A stretch of 64,000 nt of DNA from 20CM-2-55-15 sp963738025 (GTDB lineage Bacteria; Acidobacteriota; Terriglobia; 20CM-2-55-15), in the NCBI GenBank assembly GCA_963738025.1, contig CAVTWA010000027.1, positions 1-64,000 of the forward strand, read 5' to 3'. The notes under the pieces were generated by a model. The model made no database searches. It was given only the letters and a program-made list of their open reading frames with translations, and was not told the origin of the DNA. A program made the translations under genes and the position numbers. Of this stretch, positions 47,887 to 55,920 are shown piece after piece (position 1 is the stretch's first letter; each line of letters opens with the position of its first letter).

Positions 47887-48068
47887 CGTTTTAGCCGCGT
47901 AGCGTCGAAAGATCATAGCCACGGCCGAAAGGCCGTGGTTTTGTTTATAAAGAGCAATAAGCTGCGGTAGCGGCGAAAGAATATTTCGCCTCTACCGCGG
48001 CTCGGCTGGCTGGGAATTGAACCCACGGCCTTCGGCCGTGGCTATGATCTTTCGCTGCTCGCGGCTAT
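47887..48068. repeat. Fold-back repeat between esterase and hydantoinase genes
   Basis: TTTTAGCCGCGTAGCGTCGA and the following GATCATAGCCACGGCCGAAA reappear inverted at 48,026-48,068, giving outer arms of about 48 bases. Between them is a second hairpin, GCGGTAGCGGCGAAA paired with TTTCGCCTCTACCGC. The unit matches the start of the element in the TolC-like gene at 11.64 kb. The right arm encodes the last residues (about AASSERS) of the hydantoinase. Confidence 0.75.
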
Positions 48069-49454
48069 AAACAGCCCGCGGCCGGCTTGCGGGTCCAGAT
48101 ACCTTCCGTTCTTCACCAGCAACTCGCCGCGTGAGTAGCAATGCATTGGCCAGCCGGTGACTTCCAGACCTTCATACGGCGTGTAATCGACAGCATGATG
48201 AAGCTGCGCATTTGTTATGCGCACGCGCCGTTCGGGATCCCATAAGACGATGTCCGCGTCGGATCCAACGGCGATCGTGCCTTTGCGTGGATACAGGCCG
48301 TATATCCGGGCCGGCTGGTAGCTCGTCAATTCCACAAAGCGGTGAAGGTCCAGGCGTCCGGCATGAATTCCGTTAAATAGAAGGGGCAGGCGTGTTTCGA
48401 TTCCCGGCACTCCGTTGGGAATTTGCGGGAAGGGTTGTTCGAGGTTCCCGAGCTTCTTCCCATGCGGATCATCGAAGGAGAACGGCGCGTGGTCGGACGA
48501 GAATACGCTGAATACACCTGCTCGCAGCGCCTGCCACACCGCTGCCTGATTCGCCTCGTCGCGCGGAGGAGGACTGCACACGCATTTCGCTCCGGCATAG
48601 TCGTCGCCGTCCAGATCTTCGGCCGTCAGGTACAAGTATTGTGGACAGGTCTCCGCCAGGATCTGCAGGCCGCGAGCTTGAGCCCACCGGATCTGCTCGA
48701 TGGCGTCGGCTCCAGAGACGTGAACAATCAGGATCGGCACATCCACCAACTCGGAAAACGCGATGGCGCGATGTGTCGCTTCGCGTTCGACAACGGGCGG
48801 GCGCGATGTGGCGTGATAGCGAGGGGCAGTTTGCAAATCACCCATCAACCTGTCCGTCAGCCACGCGATGCATTCGGCATTCTCGGCGTGGATCATTACC
48901 AGCGCTCCATGACGCTTCGCGACTTCGAGGACCTCGAGCATTTGCCGATCGCTCAGCCGTAAATCGTCGTATGTCATGTACACCTTGAACGATGTGTAGC
49001 CGGATCGAATCAGACGAGGCAGTTCCTCCTGAAGTACCGTCGGAGTGGGATCGGTGACGATCAGATGGAAAGCGTAGTCCGCCACTGCACGGCCATTCGC
49101 ACGCAGGTGGTAGTCTTCGACTGCCGCCGCTAAGGACTGTCCTTTGATCTGCGCGGCAAAAGGAATGACGGTGGTGGTACCGCCGCAGACGGCGGCGCGC
49201 GTGCCGGTGAAGAAATCATCGGCCATCCGCATACCCTCCGGCATCGGCTGATCTAAATGACAATGTCCGTCGACGCCGCCGGGCAGCGCGAGCAGGCCAC
49301 CGGCATCGATTTCTGCAGCCGCTTCGGGCAATCGGTCACCCAGCATGACGACACGGCCGCCGCGGATTCCGATATCACATTTGAATCGATCCGCTGCCGT
49401 TATCACGTCTGCGTTGCGGATCACCAGCTCCAGCAAACCGGCAGAAGGTCTCAT
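48042..49454 (-). CDS. Dihydropyrimidinase/D-hydantoinase-family amidohydrolase
   Basis: 470 residues of the cyclic amidohydrolase family. Metal ligands: GHCHLD at about 62-67 (His-x-His), the carboxylated lysine in SYTSFKVYMTYDD-like sequence (FKVYMTY), MIHAENAE, LIVHVSGADA, and Asp in SSDHAPF. These enzymes open six- or five-membered cyclic ureides such as dihydropyrimidines and hydantoins. The protein has the GHCHLDQ variant seen in a subgroup of bacterial hydantoinases. It overlaps the decarboxylase-like gene by four bases, and an MFS carrier follows upstream of that, so the three form an operon. The C-terminus is encoded in the repeat. Confidence 0.9.
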   Translation of the reverse strand: MRPSAGLLELVIRNADVITAADRFKCDIGIRGGRVVMLGDRLPEAAAEIDAGGLLALPGGVDGHCHLDQPMPEGMRMADDFFTGTRAAVCGGTTTVIPFAAQIKGQSLAAAVEDYHLRANGRAVADYAFHLIVTDPTPTVLQEELPRLIRSGYTSFKVYMTYDDLRLSDRQMLEVLEVAKRHGALVMIHAENAECIAWLTDRLMGDLQTAPRYHATSRPPVVEREATHRAIAFSELVDVPILIVHVSGADAIEQIRWAQARGLQILAETCPQYLYLTAEDLDGDDYAGAKCVCSPPPRDEANQAAVWQALRAGVFSVFSSDHAPFSFDDPHGKKLGNLEQPFPQIPNGVPGIETRLPLLFNGIHAGRLDLHRFVELTSYQPARIYGLYPRKGTIAVGSDADIVLWDPERRVRITNAQLHHAVDYTPYEGLEVTGWPMHCYSRGELLVKNGRYLDPQAGRGLFIAASSERS

Positions 49455-50188
49455 ATGTTTAAGACTCCCGAAAACACACTGCCCCAGCCTTCAATTCGGC
49501 TTGGCGCGACGCCAACTAAGCTCAATGATTTCCAGACAACAGTGGAAATAGTGTCGTACACGGGAATCCCAACCTCGTGCTCGAGGCCAGCAGCCAGGTG
49601 GGCGGCTCTGAGGTTTGTACAGAACGTCGTGATCGCTTGCGGGCGTGCTGCGGCCACCTCGCGCACCGCCCGCTGAACCTCGTTTTCGGGTACCTCCGAG
49701 AACGAAAAATTCAGCTGCAGGCCGAGATGGCATTCGCCGACACAGCGAAAGCCCGACCTTGAGTAAACCTCGATAATGCGCCGCTGTACGTTATCGATGT
49801 ACGGTGTGACCAGCGCAAAATCCTTCTGATTCCGCAGCGTGAGGATTTCATTGAGTGCCAGTACGGAGGTTGTGGAGGGAATACCTGTCGCGCCGGTAAT
49901 GTCGCGACACAGTTGCTCGTCAGCGTCGAAGCCGAGCCATCCGGATGATGTGCCGTTCCAGCCGATGACATCGACGCGAGCATCGGCCAACAGGGATGCC
50001 GCGCGCAAAATCTTCTCGTTATCGAACTGTGCCAAAGCCTGGTCGGTCAGCGAAATTTCGGTTACCGGAAAGCGCGCGAAATGGACACTCACTTCCGATA
50101 ATCCGCTGATCATTGCGCTGGTCATCGGTTCCAGCACGGTGTTCGAGGACGGTGTCAGCATTCCAAGCCGGATCTTTGATTTCACCAT
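49451..50188 (-). CDS. Asp/Glu racemase superfamily, arylmalonate-decarboxylase-like
   Basis: 245 residues from ATG 50188, with GGAGG four bases before it. The fold is that of Asp/Glu racemase, maleate isomerase and hydantoin racemase. These usually have two cysteines. Here the first site reads Gly79-Thr80-Ser81 (GWNGTSSGW) and the second Cys190 (TTFCTNL), with Tyr130 in TPYIDN. That is the arrangement of bacterial arylmalonate decarboxylase, whose active site is Gly74, Thr75, Ser76, Tyr126 and Cys188. I infer a decarboxylase or other one-cysteine enzyme, not a racemase. Position between a hydantoinase and an MFS carrier suggests an acid formed from, or imported with, the hydantoinase substrate. 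Confidence 0.85.
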   Translation of the reverse strand: MVKSKIRLGMLTPSSNTVLEPMTSAMISGLSEVSVHFARFPVTEISLTDQALAQFDNEKILRAASLLADARVDVIGWNGTSSGWLGFDADEQLCRDITGATGIPSTTSVLALNEILTLRNQKDFALVTPYIDNVQRRIIEVYSRSGFRCVGECHLGLQLNFSFSEVPENEVQRAVREVAAARPQAITTFCTNLRAAHLAAGLEHEVGIPVYDTISTVVWKSLSLVGVAPSRIEGWGSVFSGVLNI

Positions 50189-50201
50189 CGTTCCTCCGCC
50201 A

Positions 50202-51500
50202 TTAAACGGGGAGTTTCGTGTCGTAGTCGATTGCGAGCGATCCGACAAGGAGTCCCAAACCCGCCGCCGCAAAAAACATCAATGCGAGGAAGTAAGATCC
50301 CGTGAACTGCACGAGTAAACCTACAATTACCGGCACACTGATGCCCGCAATGTTCCCGCCCAGGTTCATCACACCGCCGAGAAAGCCGACTTTTGCCCGC
50401 GTGCCGATGATTGCAGGAATGGACCAGTACAGGCCGCACCAGCGGAGGAAGAACAACGTCGACGATAAGAGGGCAACCACGATGAATGAGTTGCTGACAT
50501 ACGACACAGAAAAGATCGATGCCGTCGCGATGACCGCCGCAAATCCAAACAAGGTGCGCATGACGCGATTGGCCGAAGCTCCCTTCGCTCTCCATGCATC
50601 GGCAATCCAGCCGCCGGCCAACTCGCCCGCGAATCCACTGAAGAACACGATGAAGCTTGCGCCGCCCATCGCCGCGAGGTTGAAGTTGTGGACCTTGTTC
50701 AAGTAATTCGGCATCCATGTGAGCAAGCCGTAAAACAGACTGTTGAAGCACATCCAGCCGAAACACATCGCCCAGACGGAACGGTATTTGAAGAAGTCGG
50801 CGTAGCGGCCAGTCAGCGTCGCAGGCTCGGCGAGAAATTCGCGGCGGTGAGCTTCCTCAATGTATGCCGCTTCGGCTTCATTGACGCCGGAATGTTCGAC
50901 CGGCGAATTCCGGACGTAATGCCAGGCCCACGCGCCAGCCAGCACCGTTCCTCCACCCGCAATGGCGAATGCACTGCGCCACGACCCCAGAGTGCCGATC
51001 AGCCAGGTGACGAGAATCGCTCCAAGAGCCGCGCCTAACGGAGCACCGCCGTCCAGCAAAGTGGCGCCCCGTCCGCGCTCATTCTGCGTCATCCACAAGC
51101 CGTTAAGTTTGCCTCCAGCCGGATAAATCGGAGCCTCAGCAGCGCCCAGCCCAAGGCGCGTCAGTACCAGCGTTCCACCACTCGTACAGATCGCCGCGAG
51201 AAATTGGAAAAAGCCCCACAGTATCGTGGACGATGCGATGACGACCCGCGGCTTGAAGCGATCGGCCAGCAGGCCTCCCGGAATCTGGAGGAAAGCATAG
51301 GTCCAGAAAAATGAGCTCAGAATCAAGCCTTGCATGGAAGGGCTTAGCTTGAACTCCGCCGCAATTAACGGCATGGCCACCGACAGTGAAGCGCGGTCAA
51401 CGTAATTGATGGTGATCAAAATCAGCATCGTCACGAAGATCTTCCAGCGCACGGAAGTCTTTGCACACTCTGCCGCCGTCGGCATACGAACAACTTGCAA
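50202..51500 (-). CDS. MFS anion:cation symporter (ACS family)
   Basis: 432 residues, twelve membrane helices in two halves. The MFS signature between helices 2 and 3 reads GGLLADRFKPRVVIA, preceded by TINYVDRASLSVAMPLIAAE, the usual start of ACS (phthalate/allantoate, sugar acid) carriers. A charged central loop (about 215-240) joins the halves. It most likely imports an organic anion with protons or sodium. It stops 13 bases before the decarboxylase-like gene starts, completing a transport-plus-catabolism operon. ATG 51500 or ATG 51485 are both possible starts. Confidence 0.9.
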   Translation of the reverse strand: MQVVRMPTAAECAKTSVRWKIFVTMLILITINYVDRASLSVAMPLIAAEFKLSPSMQGLILSSFFWTYAFLQIPGGLLADRFKPRVVIASSTILWGFFQFLAAICTSGGTLVLTRLGLGAAEAPIYPAGGKLNGLWMTQNERGRGATLLDGGAPLGAALGAILVTWLIGTLGSWRSAFAIAGGGTVLAGAWAWHYVRNSPVEHSGVNEAEAAYIEEAHRREFLAEPATLTGRYADFFKYRSVWAMCFGWMCFNSLFYGLLTWMPNYLNKVHNFNLAAMGGASFIVFFSGFAGELAGGWIADAWRAKGASANRVMRTLFGFAAVIATASIFSVSYVSNSFIVVALLSSTLFFLRWCGLYWSIPAIIGTRAKVGFLGGVMNLGGNIAGISVPVIVGLLVQFTGSYFLALMFFAAAGLGLLVGSLAIDYDTKLPV

Positions 51501-51819
51501 TGAAAGTCTCCTGAAGGACGAGATACTTCTGTGTTGGAGGCGACAAACGGTGGGTCGCCGCAGTAGATGCGAGCAGGGCGTCTCCGCGTACCTTACTCCA
51601 CTGCTTTATCCCGACTGAAGCAAAAAAAGGGGAGGAAGCAACCACAGGAAGCTCAGAAGGCCAAAAAGGCAGGGCGCATTCGTTGACAAGGTGTTCTCGT
51701 CCGCTGATAATGGCGTCCTCTAGCGTTTTGGTCTGCCCTGTCAGCCTACCGCAAACGTCGTAGCTGTCCTCGTTGACAAAACCAAACATATTTGCCGACT
51801 CGGAAAGAAGGCCTCGACA
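51501..51819. other. Gene-free divergent region
   Basis: 319 bases between the MFS operon and the metallo-beta-lactamase-fold gene. A degenerate copy of the CCACAGGAAGCTCAGAAGG repeat is at 51,643-51,672. It should hold both promoters; I see no clear motif. Confidence 0.5.
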
Positions 51820-52740
51820 ATGACGTGCATCCCTTCTCGTATGAAGGTCGCAACCGCTATTGCGATCGTTTTAGTGGCGTGTTTCGCTTCGGCGGCGCAG
51901 GCGCCTGAACCGGACGGAGCCGGTGTGCGGCCAGGTACCTTGCCCAAGTCGTGGAGAACGGGAGGGCCCGCTTGCGACAATATGCCCGAATGGGAGATTC
52001 ATGAGTACAATCCGGATCTTTACATCATCCGGGAAAACGGTTGCGTCAACTTCGAAAAGCCGTTCTTGTATTTGTTCTTCGGAAAAGAGAAAGCCTTGCT
52101 GATCGACACCGGAGCGGGGGAGACGCACGTGGCGGAGACGGTTTCGTCCGTAATGCAGAAGTGGGCTCAGGCCAATCACCGGGAAGCTCCACCGCTCATC
52201 GTAGGACACTCTCATTCGCATGACGATCATGTCGCAGGCGATGCTCAGTTCACATCGCTCGCGAATGCGACGATGGTTCCGCTCACGGTTGAAGGGACCC
52301 GCAAATTCTTCGGCATCGCCCATTGGCCGCAGGATGCGGGCCACGTCGACCTTGGGGACCGCATCATCGATGTCGTTCCAATTCCCGGACACGATGTTCT
52401 AAGCCTGGCTTATTACGACCGGCAGACAGGCATCCTGCTTACCGGCGACAGCTTGTATCCTGGCCGTTTGTACGTTATCGACTTTGCAAACTTTGTGGCG
52501 AGCACGGATCGACTGGTTCGTTTCACCGACGGGAAGGTGGTGACGCACATCCTGGGATGCCACGTGGAAGAAGCGCGCACGCCTTATCTCGATTACAAAG
52601 TCGGCACCAAATACCAACCCGATGAGCATCCACTCGAATTAGGCCGGGGCGAATTGCTCGAACTCGATGAGGCTCTAAAGCACATGAAGGCGCCCAAACG
52701 GCTGGCCTTCCGCGAATTCACGATCTGGCCGATGTCTTAG
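51820..52740 (+). CDS. Secreted metallo-beta-lactamase-fold hydrolase
   Basis: 306 residues. ATG 51820 has GAAGG nine bases upstream; ATG 51841 is an alternative. Signal peptide ATAIAIVLVACFASAAQA. The zinc site HSHDDH (His132-x-His134-x-Asp136-His137) is in VGHSHSHDDHVAG, followed by the later metal ligands in VPIPGHDVLSLAYYD and LTGDSLYPG, and the final His in HILGCHVEEAR. This fold hydrolyses beta-lactams, lactones, phosphates or thioesters; the sequence does not resemble class B beta-lactamases closely enough to claim resistance. Exported, likely periplasmic. Confidence 0.88.
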   Translation: MTCIPSRMKVATAIAIVLVACFASAAQAPEPDGAGVRPGTLPKSWRTGGPACDNMPEWEIHEYNPDLYIIRENGCVNFEKPFLYLFFGKEKALLIDTGAGETHVAETVSSVMQKWAQANHREAPPLIVGHSHSHDDHVAGDAQFTSLANATMVPLTVEGTRKFFGIAHWPQDAGHVDLGDRIIDVVPIPGHDVLSLAYYDRQTGILLTGDSLYPGRLYVIDFANFVASTDRLVRFTDGKVVTHILGCHVEEARTPYLDYKVGTKYQPDEHPLELGRGELLELDEALKHMKAPKRLAFREFTIWPMS

Positions 52741-52896
52741 TTCAACAAAGACAGGTTGGACGGGGAGCTGCAAAGTAGCGACTTGTCGAGGTTTGAATGT
52801 TGTGATGGCAATGTAAACCTGGTTTGGGCCAGTCCCCGCCTAACTTTTGGCGGGGACTCCCGCTATGGTGCAGGTCTCTGTCAGATTCCGAGAGTA

Positions 52897-54540
52897 TTAC
52901 CTTCCGGCCGCCGATTTCTCAAGAAGGCCGCGAATTTCGGCTGCGGTTGCGGTATTCGGGGCCGCAGCTGACGCGCCGCCGCCACTGGCGGCCAGCAGAT
53001 CGATCGGTTTTTTGCCGCCGGCATCCGTGATCCGGGTATTGGCGCCTTTTTCGAGAAGGTAGAGCACGAGATCCGCCTTGCCGGACTCCGCCGCCACATG
53101 CAGCGCCGTCTTGCCTTCATTTGCGGAAGGCGCGCGGGAGACGCGCATCGAGTACGTGAAGGTACCGGTCACTTGCGCATTGACGTCTGCGCCATGTTGC
53201 AGGAGCAGTTCCATCAGCGGCATGTTCACCGGGCCGCCGAGACTCGATGATGCAGCGAGACCTGTTCCACCGCGATTGCCGGGGCCGACTCCTGCCGCGA
53301 CAAGGAACGGTGTGAGGCCCATATCATTAATGTTGGGATTGGCGCCTTTTTCGAGAAGGGCTCGGACCACTTCGGAATCACCGCCCATCGTCGCGCGCAG
53401 CAAGGGCGTGCATCCGGTATTCAGCATGGGATCGATAAAGCGTCCGCTGTTTCCACTGCGGCTCGGCCGGTGCATATTGAGCTGCGGATTGAGATCGACA
53501 CCGGCGGCGAGCAGAGCATTGATGATATCCATGCTCGAAACCGTCGGCCGCAACCCACGACCCGCGACGGAAGCACCTGAGGCGCGCTCGTCGCGCCCGC
53601 CGCGCGCAGCAGCTCCATTGGTTTCTTTGCGATCGATCGCGATGTAGAGCGGGGTGCGTCCCCACCAATCCCAAAGCTGAGGATTCGCGCCACGATCCAA
53701 CAGGAGCCTGGCGGTATCGTTATGGTCGTTGTCTAGCGCCAGCAGCAGCGGGGTGACGCCCTCGGGCGTCGGCAGATTCACATCGGCGCCTGCCCCGATC
53801 AGTGCCTCGACACAGTCGGAGCAGCCATCACGTGCCGCATACAGCAACGGGGTCAGTCCTCCGACCGGACGATACTGGGCGCGCGGCTCCGAGGTGATCT
53901 GGCTGGGCCAGTCGGTAAACAGCGCCCGGGCTTTCACGTCGGCGCCTTTGGTAAGAAGCAGCTTCACCATCTCTCCCGCGTTTTTTTGTGCAGAGGCAGC
54001 CCACATCAACGGCGTCTGATGGTGAAATTTCTCGATCGTGTTTACATTGGCCCCGGCCTTGATCAGCGTATCGACAGCAGGCACTTCGCCCGTCTTGATC
54101 GCCAGCATCAGCGCCGTCTGACCGTCCTGGTTGGCTCCCTCGGGGTCCGCACCGGCATCGAGCAGCATTTTCAGCATTCTGGTGTCGGCGAGGTCAGCCG
54201 CTTGCGCGACTGGCGTGGCTCCGAACTCGTTTCTGACATTCACATTCGCCTTTTTGGCGATCAGCGCCGCGAGCAGTTCGTAGTCGACCCGGTAGACTGC
54301 CCAGTGGATCGGGCGCGTGGCGTTGGGTTGCGGTGCATTTACATCGGCGCCGGCGCGGATCTGCTCGAGGGCTGCTTTGCGGTTGCCGGCTTCAATGAGG
54401 TCGGCTAGCGCCGGCGTGGCATGCGCGAGAACAGGAAAAAGGATCAGCCACAAAAGGCACAAAAAGCACAAAAGGGAGCCGAGCATTTTTGTGCTTTTTG
54501 TGCCTTTTGTGGCTGATCTTCCCTCGCCTAAATACTGCAT
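52897..54540 (-). CDS. Secreted ankyrin-repeat protein
   Basis: 547 residues. ATG 54540 is preceded by AGGAG with a seven-base spacer. Signal peptide: n-region KGTKSTK then hydrophobic LLCFLCLLWLILFPVLAHA. The mature protein is about eleven ankyrin repeats, e.g. ATPVAQAADLADTRMLKMLL, QTALMLAIKTGEVPAVDTLI, LTPLLYAARDGCSDCVEALI, VTPLLLALDNDHNDTARLLL, KTALHVAAESGKADLVLYLL. Ala/Gly/Arg-rich inserts occur between repeats (residues about 300-325 and 420-440). Ankyrin repeats bind proteins. The dispersed palindrome at 54,443-54,517 encodes the leader (see findings). No enzymatic domain. Confidence 0.92.
   Translation of the reverse strand: MQYLGEGRSATKGTKSTKMLGSLLCFLCLLWLILFPVLAHATPALADLIEAGNRKAALEQIRAGADVNAPQPNATRPIHWAVYRVDYELLAALIAKKANVNVRNEFGATPVAQAADLADTRMLKMLLDAGADPEGANQDGQTALMLAIKTGEVPAVDTLIKAGANVNTIEKFHHQTPLMWAASAQKNAGEMVKLLLTKGADVKARALFTDWPSQITSEPRAQYRPVGGLTPLLYAARDGCSDCVEALIGAGADVNLPTPEGVTPLLLALDNDHNDTARLLLDRGANPQLWDWWGRTPLYIAIDRKETNGAAARGGRDERASGASVAGRGLRPTVSSMDIINALLAAGVDLNPQLNMHRPSRSGNSGRFIDPMLNTGCTPLLRATMGGDSEVVRALLEKGANPNINDMGLTPFLVAAGVGPGNRGGTGLAASSSLGGPVNMPLMELLLQHGADVNAQVTGTFTYSMRVSRAPSANEGKTALHVAAESGKADLVLYLLEKGANTRITDAGGKKPIDLLAASGGGASAAAPNTATAAEIRGLLEKSAAGR
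54443..54517. repeat. Palindrome of the GGCACAAAAGGC family inside an ankyrin gene leader
   Basis: Arms of about 31 bases (ATCAGCCACAAAAGGCACAA with its complement) around a 12-base loop GGGAGCCGAGCA. It matches the terminator after hppA. Read on the minus strand it codes for the leader peptide. Confidence 0.8.
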
Positions 54541-54549
54541 TCGTTTCTC

Positions 54550-55887
54550 CTAGACGCCCGCGATCGTACCGGTGCTGTCGCCGAACTTGTCGCGCTCGAC
54601 GCCGACCTTCTGCAACACCGTCAGGTGAACATTCGCGATCGGTGTGCGTTCCGGCAGCACGATGTGCTGGCCGCCGAGTTTCACTTTTCCGTTTCCGCCG
54701 CCGACGAGGATGTTCGGCTCCGGATAGTTGTTGTGCAGATCGCTGTTGCTCATGTTCGATCCGTACATGAAGATCGAGTGGTCGAGCAATGTCCCGTCTC
54801 CATCAGGCGTCGCCGCCATTTTGGCGACAAACTCCGAGAATTTCTGTACGTGCCAGGTCTGGATCTTGACCAGCTTGTTGATTCTGTCCAGATCGTTCGC
54901 ATGGTGGGAGACCGGATGGAAGGCATCCGGAACGCCGATATGGTTATAGGTCCGGTTCGTCCCTTCGGCGACCATGATGTAGGAGACCACGCGGGTGAGG
55001 TCGGCCTGGAAAGCGAGAGCAATCAGGTCGAACATCAGCTTCACCTGCTCGGCGAAGTCCTCCAGTTCTCCCACGGGAGCATTGGGAATCTTCAGACTCG
55101 AAAGATTCGTGGCTCCGCCCTTCTGGGCCCGGCGTTCGATTTCGCGGACCGTCTCCAGGTAACCGTCGAGGACGGCGCGGTCGTTATTCCCAAGTTCGCC
55201 CTGGAGCTTTTTGGTGCGGTCCCGGATGAGATCCAGAATGCTGTTGGTCTGACGGCCGATGAATGCGCGCTCCTCCGGCGTGTCGCCTTCACCGAACAGC
55301 TGGAGGAAGACTTTGCGCGGATTGTATTCCATCGGAAGCGGCGACTCGGCATCGCGGAACGAGAGAGTGGTGTAGGAGCCGCCACCGCCGGCTGCGCTCT
55401 GAACAATCGTTTCCGATGCAAGTTCCAGGGAGGGAAGGCGTGTCTCCTGGCCAATGACTTTCGCGATCACCTGATCGAGAGTCGTGGCCATGTGCGCCCG
55501 GCGGCCGCCGGTATCGGGCCGGGTAGCGCTGAGCCACGTCGCCGGGTTCAAGGTATGAACCGAGCCCGCGCTGGCGGCATTCTCCAGGTTCCCAAAAGAA
55601 GTCACGTACTTCTTGTACGGCTCGAGTGGCGAAAGAATGGGACTGAGCTTGAAGTCGGCGCCGGCACCGCCCGGCGTCCATTTATCCATGGCCGGGCCAT
55701 GCGACGTGTTGTGCATGATCGCGCCATGCGGAATATAGAAAAAGCCCGTGCGTATCTTCGGCGCTGCGGCGGTTTGTGCAAGCGCCGTGCAGGCGGGCAG
55801 CATGGCATCCAGCAGCGGCAAGGCCAGGCTGACGCCCGCGCCCTTCAGAACGGTTCTACGGGAAAGATGCTTTTTCGTTATGAACAT
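54550..55887 (-). CDS. DUF1552 family secreted protein
   Basis: 445 residues from ATG 55887, with a twin-arginine leader (SRRTVLKGAGVSLALPLLDA). Family landmarks: AAPKIRTGFFYIPHGAIMHN, SWLSATRPDTGGRRAHMATT-like segments and GQETRLPSLELASETIVQSA; the C-terminal HSIFMYGSNMSNSDLHNNYP matches DUF1552. Some annotators place it near the sulphatase/alkaline-phosphatase-like fold, but function is unknown. It is consistently paired with DUF1592/DUF1587/DUF1585 cytochrome proteins in Acidobacteriota and Planctomycetota, as here, with the partner 33 bases upstream. The partners may process a sulphated or methylated polysaccharide, which is an inference. Intact. Confidence 0.9.
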   Translation of the reverse strand: MFITKKHLSRRTVLKGAGVSLALPLLDAMLPACTALAQTAAAPKIRTGFFYIPHGAIMHNTSHGPAMDKWTPGGAGADFKLSPILSPLEPYKKYVTSFGNLENAASAGSVHTLNPATWLSATRPDTGGRRAHMATTLDQVIAKVIGQETRLPSLELASETIVQSAAGGGGSYTTLSFRDAESPLPMEYNPRKVFLQLFGEGDTPEERAFIGRQTNSILDLIRDRTKKLQGELGNNDRAVLDGYLETVREIERRAQKGGATNLSSLKIPNAPVGELEDFAEQVKLMFDLIALAFQADLTRVVSYIMVAEGTNRTYNHIGVPDAFHPVSHHANDLDRINKLVKIQTWHVQKFSEFVAKMAATPDGDGTLLDHSIFMYGSNMSNSDLHNNYPEPNILVGGGNGKVKLGGQHIVLPERTPIANVHLTVLQKVGVERDKFGDSTGTIAGV

Positions 55888-55920
55888 GTTTTGCCCTTTG
55901 TGTCTCTGTGATTCATACAA

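Noticed and set aside
51820..52740. Beta-lactamase resistance gene
   Set aside because: Only the general metallo-beta-lactamase zinc motif is present; the exported protein lacks the features of class B lactamases.
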